Of a stretch of DNA of 64,000 nucleotides, positions 1 to 12,884 are shown in pieces (position 1 is the first letter of the stretch; each line of letters opens with the position of its first letter). The translations under genes and the position numbers were made by a program. This DNA is from Macrothele yani (Eukaryota > Arthropoda > Arachnida > Araneae > Macrothelidae), in NCBI GenBank assembly GCA_039090855.1, contig CM077022.1, positions 73,122,971-73,186,970 on the forward strand, written 5' to 3'. The notes beneath the pieces are model-generated. The model saw only the letters and a program-made list of their open reading frames with translations. It ran no database searches and had not been told where the DNA came from.

Positions 1-2427
1 AAGATAGAAGTACCAACATGCCTATTATGGTTATCACATAATAGGATTTCTTGTGATGTATTTTCCATTAGTCAGTTCTACTCTCTTGTTACCATTACAA
101 CTTCACGGGTGTTCCTTTGGTGTCTCACTGTAGTTTAATGTTTTCCTCACATTATTTGTTGTGTATTGAATAGCATTTAGTCCTTTATTCATTCAATAAT
201 GGAGCTAAGTTTTAACTACCTGCTATGTCACTGAAAAATGGTATGGATATTAATTGTTTAGTTTCCTGACATGGTTGATACAGTATTTAGTACTGCAGTT
301 TCTTCAGCAACTGTTGTTTGTATGTAGAATTTAAAAACTTTAATTTGAAAAGAAATTAAAGTTTGTATTTAAAAGGTTTTATTTTTAGATTTTCTGATGA
401 GTTTCTTATATGGTCGATAGTTGCTGAAACAATTATTGTTCTTATGTACAATGCTATGTCACTGTTTGACAGCACTTCAAGTATCATTGTTCTGTTATGG
501 CATGATTTAGCATTAAAGTTTGTAGTTGGATAGGAATAGATTTTCTGATAAGAATAGTTAAACTATGATTTGTCAGGTTGTACAGGAGAAGGACTAACCA
601 TATTAGGGGCTACAAGATCAGAGTAAAAGTAAGTCATTGTGTAAGGGACAGAAGAAATGTTCCAAATAGTGAATGTTCTGTGGTTTATTCTGTGATTATT
701 GTACATTAATAAAAATAATATTGCTGTAGTGATATAATACAGACAAAAAATGCGGTATATTGTCATTATTTATCTTTCCGGTATAATAATGATTTGTCGT
801 GATGGATCTTGCAAATATTTGTTATTTAGAATCACTCAGAAAGTGGGTGGTTCAGCTGGTAACCTAGTGCTTCTGGATGTTTAGTTTGCTGCAACCAACG
901 GCTTCCAGTAGTAAAGGTAACATTCATATGTCTTATGTTACTTCCAGTTAAAGCTTGAAGTTTAACATCAGTACACCACCACTCCATTCAATCTCTTTTG
1001 TACAGCCCTGGCCTTACCTTGGTTGCTCTAGGCTAAAATTGACTTGGGGGAGGGAGTTAACCCTTAATCATAATTTTGACTGTAAAGCATGCTCGTTCAC
1101 AATCTTTAAAGTATCAATTTTCAGTCATGTTGGAGAAATATATTTTCCCCTTAATGACAGGAGTTAAAAATAATATCTTGAAGATGACAGCAGGTGAGAC
1201 AGATACAATCCTCTCGCTGAAGCAGGAGAATTTCTATGCAGTGGCGACTCTAGCCGCTTAGAACTGGGTGCTATTAAGAGGGCTAAGTGGTTGTGGGGGT
1301 GGTGGTGGGCACAAAATTATAATGTTTTCCCTAGTAAAAAAATTCAGGCGCATACAGTACGTAATATTTATTAAGTGTATGTAGTATGGGAACCATGGAT
1401 GCGAATCTTCATATCCTTTTAGAAGTTACTGTTTTTTCGTTCACAATTTTAGCTTTTGTACATTGTTTTTCTTTTTTCTTTTTTTTTTCTGTCATAAGGC
1501 TGTTTATGAACTTTAGTTTGTAACTTGACAAAGCATACCTATTTTTCTCTCACTCATCTTTTTGCACTATAATTACAAAAATGGTGTTTTTCTACTACTC
1601 TCTTAGGCATTCGCTCAGAGGACTCCGTCCATTTCCCAGAAAAACAAACACTAAATTTAACAAAAAATTCCTTTTATATAACAAAATTTCTGTGAATTCA
1701 AGAAATTCATGTATGTTTATCCAAGTTTTCTAAAATCTTAGATGGTTGTACCCACCATGTGTTCTAACTGCTTAAATATGGGGGCGCTCAAAGAAAAGTT
1801 GTCTTGCCTCTTTCTGAGCAGAAGTTGAATGGTCACTAGAAAGCATCCCTACTTGGATTATTTCCAAATGAAGAGAATAGATAATGCCAGACCATATTCT
1901 GCAATAAAACACCACTCTAAGCATAAACTTGAGCATATGAATGCATTCAGTGCTCATCTGAGGAGAAAGTTCAGTATGTGTCATGGACAAAAAGAAAACA
2001 CAGAAGAAATGTTCTTCAGGGAATTATGCCAGAATATTCATGCATGCACATGATGAAGCTCATAACTAGAAGACACTCACGCCAGAGCAGGTGAAAGAAA
2101 GTTGCAAGTTTACTGGTGAAATCCAAGCAGGTGGGTGAGCAGTAACAGGAAGGCACTGATGGATGTACAAGGCGTTACCACTATTTTAGAAGAGTGCCTT
2201 TATTTTGATCAACTCGAAACCATGAGTTGTGAGGCGACCAGTTAAGTGTGGAAGCGTGGAGAGCATCTGTGTACTCAGCAATGAGTCAGGCAATTACCTT
2301 ATTTTGGAAGTGGCAGTGAAGATGACTTTCTGTCTGAAAGCCAGTGACAATGGAGGAGGTCATTGAATGGGTGAGGTGGAGTAAGTAAATCACATGCTTA
2401 GAAAGAATGAAGAAAAATGTGCAAACA
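1..2427. other. AT-rich stretch without a recognisable gene
   Basis: All reading frames are short and I see no conserved motif, splice structure or transposon end. Oligo-T and oligo-A runs are common. The sequence could be intergenic, intronic or untranslated; nothing in it decides between these. Confidence 0.6.
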
Positions 2428-2496
2428 GGCAGAAGATTATCTCATTATGGTTAATATTGGACTAACAACCATAAGCATTATACATGGTACAATAAT

Positions 2497-3660
2497 CTTA
2501 TTTGAACAATAGGTTACTATTGCTATTATTACTGTTTCATACGTAGTATACAATAATGTTTTTGGTGCTGGATGCTATGCAATTAAACATTGAGCATAAT
2601 ATTATTATCAATCACTACAGCAAACTAACAAAGTTAAAAACTGATCAAACTCACCTCAGTGCAGTCTAATGTTATCATTTTATTTGCCGAACAGTACTCG
2701 TATTCACGCCATTGACCTATCTATCCAGTACCTCTTTTCCGCCATTTCTACAAAATGGCTGACTTGTTGGCTTCATCCTGTTTGATGTCATAACAACACG
2801 CCATGACGAGCTTGATGAGCAGAAGTTAAGGATTTTGAATTTGTAAGTAATTCTTCAAGACCAAAGTTTAAAAGAGTGGCCATTAGTTCAAGGCGAAATG
2901 TAGACAATTTACTAAAATCATTGAATTGAATTCACAAGACGAAGGCAACATCATAAAATCACAGAACAAGAACACAGCAATGGAAGTACTACAAACCAAT
3001 AAAATCTTAAAAACCTCTAAAAATACTGAAAAAGCATACTCCGCAACCAGCTGTCTTCATCAGTTTTGACAGCTGTCAAAACTAGTCTGGTTACATTTGA
3101 GGGCTGGATGCAGAGTATGTTTTTTCAATATTTTTTAGAGTTTTTTAAGATTTTATTGGTTTTTAGTACTTCCATTGCTTTGTTCTTGTTCCGTGATTTT
3201 ATGATGTTGACTTCGTCTTGTGAATTCAATTCAATGATTTTAGTAAATTGTTTACATTTCACCTTGAACTAACGGCTACTCTTTTGAACTTTGGTCTTGA
3301 AAAATTACTTTGAAATTCAAAATTCTTAACTTTGGCTCATCAAGCTCGTCATGGCGTGTTGTTGTGACATCAAACAGGATGGCACCAGCAAGTCAGCCAT
3401 TTTGTAGAAATGGCGGGAAAGAGGTACTGGATAGATAGGTCAATAGTGTGAATATGAGTACTGTTCGGCAAATAAGAGATGATATCCTTAGACTGCACCG
3501 AGGTGAGTTTGATCAGTTTTTAACCTTTGTTAGTTTGCTGTAGTGATTGATAATAACATTATGCTCGATGTTTAATTGCATAGCATCGAGCACCAAAAAT
3601 ATTATTGTATAGAACATGTGAAACAGTAATAATAGCAATAGTACCCTATTGTTCGAATAA
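2497..3660. repeat. 1.16-kb palindrome (foldback or long-TIR MITE)
   Basis: The left half (about 2497-3072) reappears as its reverse complement in 3073-3660 with scattered mismatches and small indels. Examples are the block around TTTTTGGTGCTGGATGC near 2560 against 3580-3600, and the block TTGACCTATCTATCCAGTAC near 2714 against 3420-3450. The centre is a perfect 18-bp palindrome at 3064-3081, so there is almost no loop. A 10-bp direct repeat GGCAGAAGAT occurs at 2428-2437 and 3661-3670 and may be a target duplication, although the left copy lies about 60 bp outside the inverted arm. There is no coding capacity. It is either a foldback-type non-autonomous DNA transposon or an inverted duplication. 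Confidence 0.8.
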
Positions 3661-3950
3661 GGCAGAAGATGCTGTGGTGGGATTGTTGGCCAGAGAAGAA
3701 ACTGGTAGTCTTCGAGAGAAAGATCAACCAAGCAGATCTGGGGAAAGGCAAACCTGTTTTTCTGATATTATAGGACAGAACTGATTAATACAACTACAAC
3801 AAAAATGTAGAACTGATGAAATCAACTAACGGTGGTAATATAATCTCTTACAAGTCAGTTTCTCCATTTAAAACAAAAATGTATTTTAGTTCATGTGGTG
3901 GAAGTTCTATCATGAGCAGTGAATTTTGCTTGATGTTTGTTATTTGAGAA

Positions 3951-4115
3951 AGGGAGGGTAACGACCATCATGAGCAATGCTAAGGGCTATAAGCAGTTGC
4001 TCATCTATAATTTAGGGCCAGTGGTTCCAGGGAAGGGACAGAGCCAAGCCATCAGACATACACCATCAGGAATTCAAACTCAACCTTTCGGACGAGTGGT
4101 CAGAAGCCAGCACTT
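3951..4115 (-). mobile_element. Old diverged tRNA-derived SINE, minus strand
   Basis: The order GTTTAACGACCACC-like start, GAGCAA, GGGCTATAAGCAGT, TAATTTAGGG, CCAGTGGTTCCAGGGAAGGGA matches the 3' body of the younger SINE copies at 21.7 and 61.7 kb. The tRNA-derived head is still visible as a decayed B box (GGAATTCAAACTC) near 4071. Its divergence makes it the oldest copy of the family in the window. Confidence 0.75.
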
Positions 4116-6269
4116 CAACATGATGCTTGTTCAAAAACAAAAAAATAAAAACATTGGTTGGTGAATGTATGTGCAGATAGTGAATAGTTTTTCTAAAGGA
4201 AAAATAACACACTGCAAAATTTCATCTGGCTATATTTGTGAAAGGTCTCATCAGTAGTCAGTTACTAATACATTCATAATTAACACTGAGAACTTTGAAT
4301 TTTATTAGGTGTTGTTATCAAATGTCAGTAGCTTTGTGGTGTAGAATATTTTTGGTATTTATATATAACCAAGCATTTGAATCTCACGAATGTCCCTTGA
4401 TTCACTGATTTTAAAGTAGTACCAAAACTTGGCATTGCAAATTGTTTGGAATAAAATTCTGCACTTCCACCCATTGCTCATGCATAAAATGTTATTTACT
4501 ATTATGTGGAGCACATATTTCCATGGTTTCCTGTAGTTTGCCAAATATTACTTTGAGGTGTTTTGTTAAATTGATGTAGTCAGCACAAAATGATTTGAGT
4601 GTTTGATTTGACAATTTTCAGAATTTTCATTGTTTTCAGAAATAATATTTTTTACTGCAGTAGCTTATGTTTTGGGTAAAAGGCTTTACCTGGAACTATG
4701 TTTCACCGAGTTTTATGCTTTACAGCTTATTTTTGTAAATTATTACAGACACCTTTAAACACTTCAGTTTTAATTTCATTTAAGTTTTGCCCTATATGGG
4801 TCTTTGGACATAAAAGTCTGCATCCAGCTCTAACATCGTTTTACTTGACTAGTGTAGATATTTTCCGTCTTTCACATTCTGTGTCTGTAAAATGTTATGG
4901 TAGTTGGTAGGTATGTGCGCTATACTGTTCAGAATTCTTTTTAAATATTAATTTTCTTATAGTTCTTTTTCTTTCTTTTTCTGTAATCATGCAGAATCAT
5001 AGGAAAATTATAGACTCTCTGTAACTACTTTGATAACTTTTTGTTCAACATTGGACTTGTTAGTAGCTATTTAATTAGCAAATTTGGAATGAAAAAGCGG
5101 AAGTAAAACTAAACAAGCCTTAGTAACAGCTGAAAGCATTTTTGAAGTGGCTTCATTGTAAACTTATCTTTCAGATATTTGTAATATCTGATAATACTTA
5201 GATTCTGTGTGTGGCGTCTTTTGTAAAAGGAAGTTAATAGTGCATGTGGGAATGTATGTATATTTGTTGTATCTGTCCGAATATAAGACGATATTTTTAC
5301 AATAACATGGTGTTGTAACAAAAATGTATTCTGGAATTGTTATTGTGCATATAATTTGCATGCTTGGTATAACAGTGTTAAGTACTGAAATATTCATTGT
5401 AGTGTTAAAATTTATGTAGTGCACTAAGAAGAGATGCATGTTTGTAGTAATATTTTTGGAACTTGTTAGAAGCTCTTGATAGAATCAGCTGATATTCGGA
5501 CATATTCAATTATATCATATGCCTTAACATTTTCTAATTCATTTAACGATGAATATTTTTAGTGTTGGTGCTGCTGGCATTAAGTATTTCTCAAACCTTC
5601 ATATTTGGTATTGTGCTTTGTATTGTATTTTCATCTGATATTTATAGTTATCAGTTTTCTTAAATCATGTCTTCACTGATGTAATATACATTTTGCAGTG
5701 TATTATAGGTGTCACTATTTGTGTGTGTGTGGTATGAATGTGTCAATGGACACTTTGTTCTATATAATTGATTTATCTTAAAAAGAAAAAAGAAAAAACT
5801 TTTCTCTTCAGTGTGTTTTACATTATCCTTTAACTTTTTCTGAAAATGTTTAATTTATGCCTGCAGCATATTTCAATGTATCAGTGTAAAATATTCTGAG
5901 TAGTAGTTTTTAAATTTTGATCTTACAATTAAATATGTATGTATGCCCTTAAATATTTTTAGTGGTGTAAAATTGTAAATCAGTTGTCTATTGCTAATGT
6001 ATTTATGAACCATTGTGAGTCACCAAATTTCACGAATCCTTGATTCTACTGCAATAGCAGTTCTCATAATGTATTCACAAATCTAAGCTAACTACAGTTG
6101 CATAGTCAAAGAAATGGCCAACAGGGGATCATGCAGGCGGTGTTTTTTAAGATATTCGTGGTTTGGTGATTTTTCACTCCTCAGGATCAAATGTTCCAAA
6201 AATATGTTTATTGTTTTATATGAAATCTACTTTTAGCAGAGTTGTTATTTTCTCTTTGGGAAGGGCGTA
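4116..6269. other. AT-rich stretch without a recognisable gene
   Basis: Only short ORFs are present and none shows a family motif. The strong T-richness and several AATAAA-like words would suit a long 3' untranslated region or an intron, but no coding exon is visible nearby to anchor that. Confidence 0.5.
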
Positions 6270-6271
6270 TA

Positions 6272-6282
6272 CCGGGTGTCCC

Positions 6283-6313
<31 letters not shown>

Positions 6314-9300
6314 AAAAAGGTTTTATCTCTTCAATGGTTGATCACAGATACATACTTTCAATTAGAAACATACTCAAAATGATGTGAAGACTTACGACAT
6401 GGCAGTTGCACCCCTGTGGGTGACATTTGCATAAAAATAAAAAATAAAAATTATATAGCCTTCACAGAGAAAAAAGTTCAATGAAAAAAAGTTGCTCAGT
6501 GTTCTAATCAGTAAAAAAAAAAAAAAAAAAAAAATGGAGAGCAGGCAGAGGCGGATTGGGTCGACAAAACCAGGCCAGAAATTTTAGACTCGTGGTCCAT
6601 TATAAAAACACAAGTACCCAAACACCTCATAAATTTCCTCATGAAAAAAAATTATGTTAACTCCTGGATGAAAAAGAACTGTTGAAATATATGCATTGTA
6701 AAATTAATTCGGCCATGAGCAAATTTTAGCAGCAATTTAAAGGTGAAATAATTTTAAAAATCTACTCATAATTGGATGTAGCATATCAAACAATGCTCAA
6801 AACGTTGTGGTGTACTAGATATTTAATTATATTTATTTGGTCACTGATTGTCTACTGCGCATCGGTATTCGTACCACCTCCTTGAGTAGACGCCTTTTTT
6901 AAGTCTACCTATTATTCTGACTCATGAACTACCATTTTGATCCATGAACCACTAACGGTAAATCTTTGTTACTTTTAAGATAGATGTGAGTGTGACACGA
7001 ATTTCAGAACATCTCTGCCGAAGAATCGCTTTGTGCTCTATGTCTGTACGTGGATAAAGGTGTGGGGATGATGGACTATCAAATTTGTTACTAGTCCCTC
7101 ATTCAAGATTGCAGAAGGTGGGTAGGGACTACCAGTGTCCCTATAACTCCATGTCCAATGACTTACTCTTAACCATAGTTGGTCTTAATTTGTTTAAAAC
7201 AGCATGCTTGGTCTGGTGTCAAATTTTTTACTGAAGTAGAGAGAATTTTACTTTCTCATTTTAGAGCAAAACGCCTGACATATATGTAAGATAGAATGAA
7301 GCGCCAATTTTTTTAAAGACAATAACGTTTTAGACAGATAATACTTGTGTAAAGCTCAAATGAAATTAACTATTCTTATTCACAAGTACCAAAATAATTA
7401 TTCGTTCTTTCCAAACAATCTAGGCTAAGAGGATGCAAGAAATAGTGGGTCATTTCTGAGTGTTCCACAGGGAAATATCCCGGTGTCCTGGTGGGCCAAT
7501 ACGCCCCTGGGAGCAGGCAAATTCATCGAAAACAAATTTATCGAACAATTTACTGAAACACGACTTTAATGAAAAAAGTTAAACAAATTCATCAAAAATG
7601 AACTCCGAACTCGTCAAATGCGAATTCATTGAAAACAAATTTATTGAACGAGCAATTTACTGAAAGGTGACTTTTTCGAAAAAAATGAAATGAATTCATT
7701 GAAAGAGAGTTTAAGACAACTGGACACTAAACAGTTGGCCAAACCGACAAGTGCAGACACTCACTTTAGGGGCATATAAAAATTGCAGTTTCTTGGTTTC
7801 AGACGTGCGCAAAGGCCTAGGGATTAATATTTAATACATTAGTAAAAGGCCAATAATACTAGTCTTTGCGTCTAAACCTTATGAATCTGAGCTCGATGCA
7901 ATACATTTATAATGTTTACTTAATAAATCAAACTAATAATGCTGCTCTTTTAGTTAAGCATCAAATATTAATAAATAGGCCTAACCTTTTTTAACAGTTT
8001 TTATCCCGTCGTACTCATATTCATAAGGTTTAGGTACCAAGTCAAGTCAGTATTATTGCGCTTTTACTTAGGCATTAAATATTAACAAATAGGAATAGGC
8101 CTAGACCTTTTTAACAGTTTTTATTCGATTGTGCTCTAATTAGTATTATTGCACTTTTACTTAGGCATTAAATATTAATACCTTGGTCTAGGCCTTTTTA
8201 ACAGTTTTTATTCGATTGTGCTCATATTTATAAGCTTTGCATCAAGTCAAGTTAGTAATATTGCACTTTTACTTAAGAAAAAATATTTCATACACTTGAA
8301 CAAAATCTGTCAGAAAAGGCTGGACCAAAAGCCAATATTTATGCCTAAGTAAAAGTGCAATAATACTAACTAGACTGTGTGTCTAAACCTTATGAATATG
8401 AGCACTATCAAATAAAAACTGTTAAAAAGGTCTAGGCCCAGGTATTAATATTTAATGCCTAAGTAAAAGTGCAACAATACTACCTTGACCTGGTGTCTAA
8501 ACCTTATGAATTGATAATGATGGAATTAAAACTGTTAAAAAGGCCTAGGTCTATGAATTAATATTAAATGCCTAAGTAAAAGTGCAATAATACTAACTTG
8601 ACCATGTGAGTATGAAAATGATGGAATGAAAACTGTTAAAAAGGCCTTGGCCAAAGTATTAATATTTAATACCCAAGTAAAAGCGCAATAATACTAACTT
8701 GATTTGGTGTCTAAACCTTGTGAGTATGAACACGATGGAATAAAAACTGTTAAAAAGGCCTACTGTTAAAAAGGCCTAGGCCCATGGCTATGTATTAGTA
8801 TTTAATGCCTAAGTAAAAGCGGAATGATACTTATCTTGACCTGGTTCTAAACCTTACAAATATAAAAACGATGGAATAAAAACTGTTAAAGGGGCCTAAG
8901 TTTAGGCCTATGTATATTAATTTATTTTTAGCGCCAAAGAAAAAGGCGTGATATTACTAACCTGTCTAGGTGTCTAAACCTTATAAATATGATCACGGCG
9001 GAATAAAAACTTGAAAAGGCCACTGCCTAGGCCGTATCGTTAGAGGCGTCTACGGGGATAGTAGACACAACGAAATCAAAAGTCTGGTTCTTGTTAGACT
9101 TCCAAACGGTTTTATGGTCATCCTACATGAAAGTGTAATCTAAGAAATAAAAAAAATGCAATTTTTATAAGTTCCCCAAATGCTTTTGTGGCAACTTTGC
9201 CAGATTCCAATTACAGTCAAAGTTTTTGACAAAAGCTTACCCTACGATATTGAACCTTTCGGTCATTTCACTTTCAATGAATTCACCTGAAGCCCTAATT

Positions 9301-9857
9301 TTCGAAGAATTTGCTTTTCGATTAATCCGTTTTTGAGGAATTCGTTTTTGATGAATTCACCTAGAACCAAAAAATGTACCCCATTATTCTGCCAGCAAAA
9401 CTCACGGGGATATTCACGATGAAAATTGTAAAAAGTGTATCTTGTGGAACGATAATTTCCTGCACGCGCCAGAGCTCTTACCTTACTCGCTTTGACTCCT
9501 ACAAAGCTATGCAGTGAAACAAGCTACTGTTCACTCATAAATGGGCTCCAGACAATATATTTTTGACAGTTTTCATCTCGAATATCTCCACGAGTTTTGC
9601 AAATGAAACAACGAGGTTTTTTTTTTTTTTAGATGAATCGGGACGTTGCGCAACTTTTTTAATTGAACTTTTTTTTTCTGCAAAGGCTCTATCAAAATTA
9701 TTATTTTTTATTTTTATGCAAATGCCACCCACAAGAATGCAACTGCCATGTTGTAAGACTTTACATCGTTTTGTGTATTTTTCTAATTGGAAGTATGTAT
9801 CTGTGATCAACCGTTGAAGAGATAAAAGCTTGTTTCAATCTTTTTTGAGGCACCTAG
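6272..9857. mobile_element. TA-flanked 3.6-kb nested inverted-repeat element
   Basis: The outer ends are inverted repeats of about 240 bp (6272-6510 against 9610-9857), flanked by TA on both sides (6270-6271 and 9858-9859). The terminal CCGGGTGTCCC followed by an A run is of the type seen in mariner-like elements, and the end at 51250 in this window starts CCGGGTGATCC. Inside lie a second inverted layer rich in AATTCATCGAAAAC-like words (about 7500-7740 against 9250-9370) and a third layer of about 115-bp tandem units that switch orientation near 8300. No transposase remnant is visible. I infer a non-autonomous element mobilised by a Tc1/mariner transposase. Confidence 0.75.
7960..9030. repeat. 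About 115-bp tandem repeat in two opposed blocks
   Basis: The unit reads roughly CCTAAGTAAAAGTGCAATAA, then TACTAACTTGACCTGGTGTC, then TAAACCTTATGAATATGA, then a GATGGAATAAAAACTGTTAAAAAGGCC-type end and AATATTTAATG. About three units lie in reverse orientation (7960-8290) and about six in forward orientation (8330-9030). Units are diverged by point changes and short deletions. The array is internal to the TA-flanked element. Confidence 0.8.
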
Positions 9858-9859
9858 TA

Positions 9860-10886
9860 CAATTAGTCAGTGTGCTCATAATTTGTTACCAGATTAAAAT
9901 CATATGATCAAGTGATTCATTATTTGGTTTCTTTTTAAATGGTTCTGTTTGTTCCCATATTGAATTGTTAAATAAGTTGTTTAGAGTATTTTTTTTTCTC
10001 TCCAAAACAGTGAAATGAGCACATAATCATAAAATTTGCAGGTGTTAAAACTGTAATAAACACACTCATCTTGTGAAAAAAAGGTGTTATAAGGAAGCTT
10101 AAACTGACAACTTCAGTCTTTTTTTACTGTAGGAAGGATTCAAATGGATGCCAAATGTTTTTCAGCCCGTTATCGGGAAAGTTTAGAAACTTTTTCTAAC
10201 ACCCTAAAACTGTAATGCTGATTCTCCATTTTGTATTCCATTAATATGGAAATCAATTTTAATAGCAAAATAACAAATATGACATAGCTGATCTGGCAAC
10301 CACTTACCACCTTCCATCCTTTCTTAGGTTGGAAAAAACTGAAGTTACCAGTTGGAAGCTTCCTATTTAAAAATGCTTTTTTTTTTTTTACATAACAAGC
10401 GTGTTTTTTAAAGTTTGAATACTTGTTATGTTAGCCTTGGGCTGCTAGACATTTCATGATTTTATCATTTTATGAAACTTGGGTATAACGAGATTTTTTT
10501 TTTTTTTTTTTGTGAATGAAAGAGAGAAATAGTTTTGATTTAAGTTAATCAATCCAAGTTGAAAATTTTATGTATAAAAACTCAGTTAATATTGTATTAA
10601 GTATGTGTAAATTGTTTTACTTCTTGCACATTTACCTTTTTTTCCTGCTGGAAATTTATTTCCAGCAATGTCCAAACAGAGAAAAAGAAGAAGGGCCATT
10701 AGTATCCCACATGTTTCTGATTATATATTGCTTGTTCCAAACATAATCATTAAATACATACTGATTTTAAAGGTACTGTGATGGTGTAGACAGCACTTTT
10801 TAAATTAAAATAAAAATCTTCATAGATAATTTGTTTCTTCTAATCTTAAATGTGTTGTGTGGAATTTATTTATATCTTAACTAATG
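9860..10886. other. No gene seen; poly-T and poly-A rich spacer
   Basis: No ORF with a recognisable motif is present. There are long T runs near 10380 and 10500. The stretch separates the nested inverted-repeat element from the mariner that starts at 10889. Confidence 0.5.
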
Positions 10887-10888
10887 TA

Positions 10889-12130
10889 CAGAAGGTGAGT
10901 CGAAAGTTTTGCAATATTTGCATGAACGCTTGTGCTGTGACCGGTATGTCACGTGTTTAAACTAGTTCAAGTCGTGCATTGCAGTCAGTCGAAAGGGATA
11001 TAAAATGGTAGTCGTTACTGTGAACAGCATTGCATGTCGTCGTTCTGTCTGTGGTTGGAACGCGTAAAAGATGAACAGCCACATCCGGCTAATTAGGGAG
11101 CTTTTGCTTTACGAATTTGAACTCTGCCATAACACTGCTCAAGCAACACGAAACATTTGTCATGCGAAAGGGGAAAGTTCCATGGACCACAGCACCGCAA
11201 CCAGATGGTTCAAGAAATTTCGCCGAGGTGACAGAAACCCTGATGATCAGCCAAGGTCAGGTAGGCCGCGAACCGTGGATTCGGAGGCTGTGCGCCAGAC
11301 TGTAGAGGCAAATCCAACAACCAGCACTCTGAGATTATCAGGCGAGCTGGGCATATCACAGACCACCGTGGTTCGTCACCTTCAGGACTTCGGCTACGTC
11401 TACAGGAGCTGCCGCATCGTCCTTCACGAACGGACGCCAGCTGAAGCAAACCGCCGAGTGAAAGTGCACGAAACTCCTAGAAAACCCGTGCGATGAAAAG
11501 TGGGTCTATTTCCGTAATCCTAACACACAACGGCAGTGGTTGAGCCCGGGCCAGCTTCCAGAACCTGTTGCCAAACGTGGGCGCCTTCGAGCACAAGGTG
11601 ATGCTCTGCGTCTGGTGGAATTTCGAGGGAATAATACAGTACGAAATTGTTCCCGACGGTCGAACCATCAACGCCAACCTCTACTCTGAAAAGCTGGAGC
11701 GGTTGTATGCCGTTTTGGAGGAGAAGTACCTAGCACTGGTGAACAGAAAGTGCGGTCTCCTACGACAGGACAACCTTGGCCTCACCACGCAAACGACCCG
11801 GGCAAAATTCAAGGAACTTGAGGGATCGAACTGATGCCACACCCAGCATATAGTCCGGATCTTGTCCCGTCAGATTATTACCTGTTCCTTTCCATGGCCC
11901 ACTTTTTTCGAGCGTGGCACTTCAACAACCAGGAGGACGTGGCAGCTGGGGTGAAGAAGTTATTCGCTTCGAAGGACTAGAACTGGTACAGCCGCGGAAT
12001 TGAACTGGCAGACAGATGGCTAAAGACGGTGCAACACGATAGCCTATACTTTGAATGCTAGGCAGCTTCGTAAAGATACGTGTGAAGACAAAGTGATCCA
12101 AATATTGCAAAACTTTCGACTCTCCCTCTG
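10889..12130 (+). mobile_element. mariner element, complete ends, decayed transposase
   Basis: The terminal inverted repeats start CAGAAGGTGAGTCGAAAG on the left and CAGAGGGAGAGTCGAAAG (reverse complement) on the right, with TA duplications at 10887-10888 and 12131-12132. The 1242-bp length is normal for a mariner. Confidence 0.92.
11071..12061 (+). pseudogene. mariner transposase pseudogene (DD34D type)
   Basis: Mariner transposases bind the element's terminal repeats through two helix-turn-helix motifs and cut with a D,D,D triad. The N-terminal frame (11071-11496) gives MNSHIRLIRELLLYEF, the WFKKFRRGD motif and GRPRTVD linker. The frame then shifts. The first catalytic block (CDEKWVYFRNP) lies near 11491 in another frame, a VMLCVWWNFEG block follows near 11600, the second block is QDNLGLTTQT (normally QDNARPHTA), and the last aspartate is in VPSDYYLF near 11870. 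At least two frameshifts and the eroded second block make it inactive. Confidence 0.88.
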
Positions 12131-12132
12131 TA

Positions 12133-12286
12133 TTTAGACAAATCATTGGCACAAATATCATGATTAATGTGCTAATTACATTTACAATTATTGGTAAGTT
12201 ATGTCAAATGAAATTTACCCAACTGTGTAACAATTCAGCTAAAACATAAACTCACATATAACTGTGTAGCATTCAGCTGGAACATA
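12133..12286. other. Short spacer between two mariners
   Basis: A 150-bp AT-rich sequence. An imperfect local repeat, ACTCACATATAACTGTGTAGCATTCAGCT-like, is seen around 12250. Confidence 0.4.
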
Positions 12287-12716
12287 CACAGTGTGCCCGT
12301 TAAGTAATGAGACTGATTTTTTTATGGGACAACCCTTTAAATAAAAGTAACAAACATGTTCATAGTTTTGACCGCTAGAGTGTGCTGTAACCACAGGAGC
12401 AACTTTCGAAGCGGCTGACGCAGCAGTTTTCGTGTGGTCACCGTTGAAGTAAGACTGTGTGAGTGGCGCGTGTCAGAAGTTGCGTAATGGGGCAAAGAGA
12501 GGTTGTGATAAAATTTTACAGTAAATTAGGGAAAACTGCCACCGAAGTGTACCAAGACCTAAAAAAAAAGGTTTACGGAGATGACTGTCCGCGCCGTGCA
12601 CGGGGGCTCTGCTGGTTTTCAACGTTTAAAGATGGGAGGGAGTTCCTCGAGGATGAACCACGCACAGGATGTCCAGTTTCTGTACGGACAAATGAAAATG
12701 CGGTGGAGGCTAGCAA
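12287..12716 (+). pseudogene. mariner B, 5' part with transposase N-terminus
   Basis: The left end starts CACAGTGTGCCCGTTAAG after a TA at 12285-12286. The ORF from 12487 reads MGQREVVIKFYSKLGKTATE, then YQDLKKKVYGDDCPR, a WFSTFKDGR block and DEPRTGCPVSVRT. This is the usual mariner N-terminal DNA-binding region, the last part matching the conserved DEPRSGRP linker. The coding sequence stops at 12716, where a hAT-like element is inserted, resumes at 15943, and resumes again at 19019. Confidence 0.85.
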
Positions 12717-12884
12717 CAGAGGCGTAATTAGGGCGGGGAGGCTGCCCCGGGCAGTGACGGCTCATGGTAAGCTAAAATGGGGGGGGGGGGTGCATCTAAA
12801 TTTTGTAGATATCACTTCGAAAGCTAAGTTACTGAGCCTGTGCTGATGCTGTCCGTTTAACATATATATACTGTACATATTTCA

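Noticed and set aside
1239..1330. Possible hAT-type end (CAGTGGCGACTCTAG)
   Set aside because: I found no matching inverted end downstream and no 8-bp duplication.
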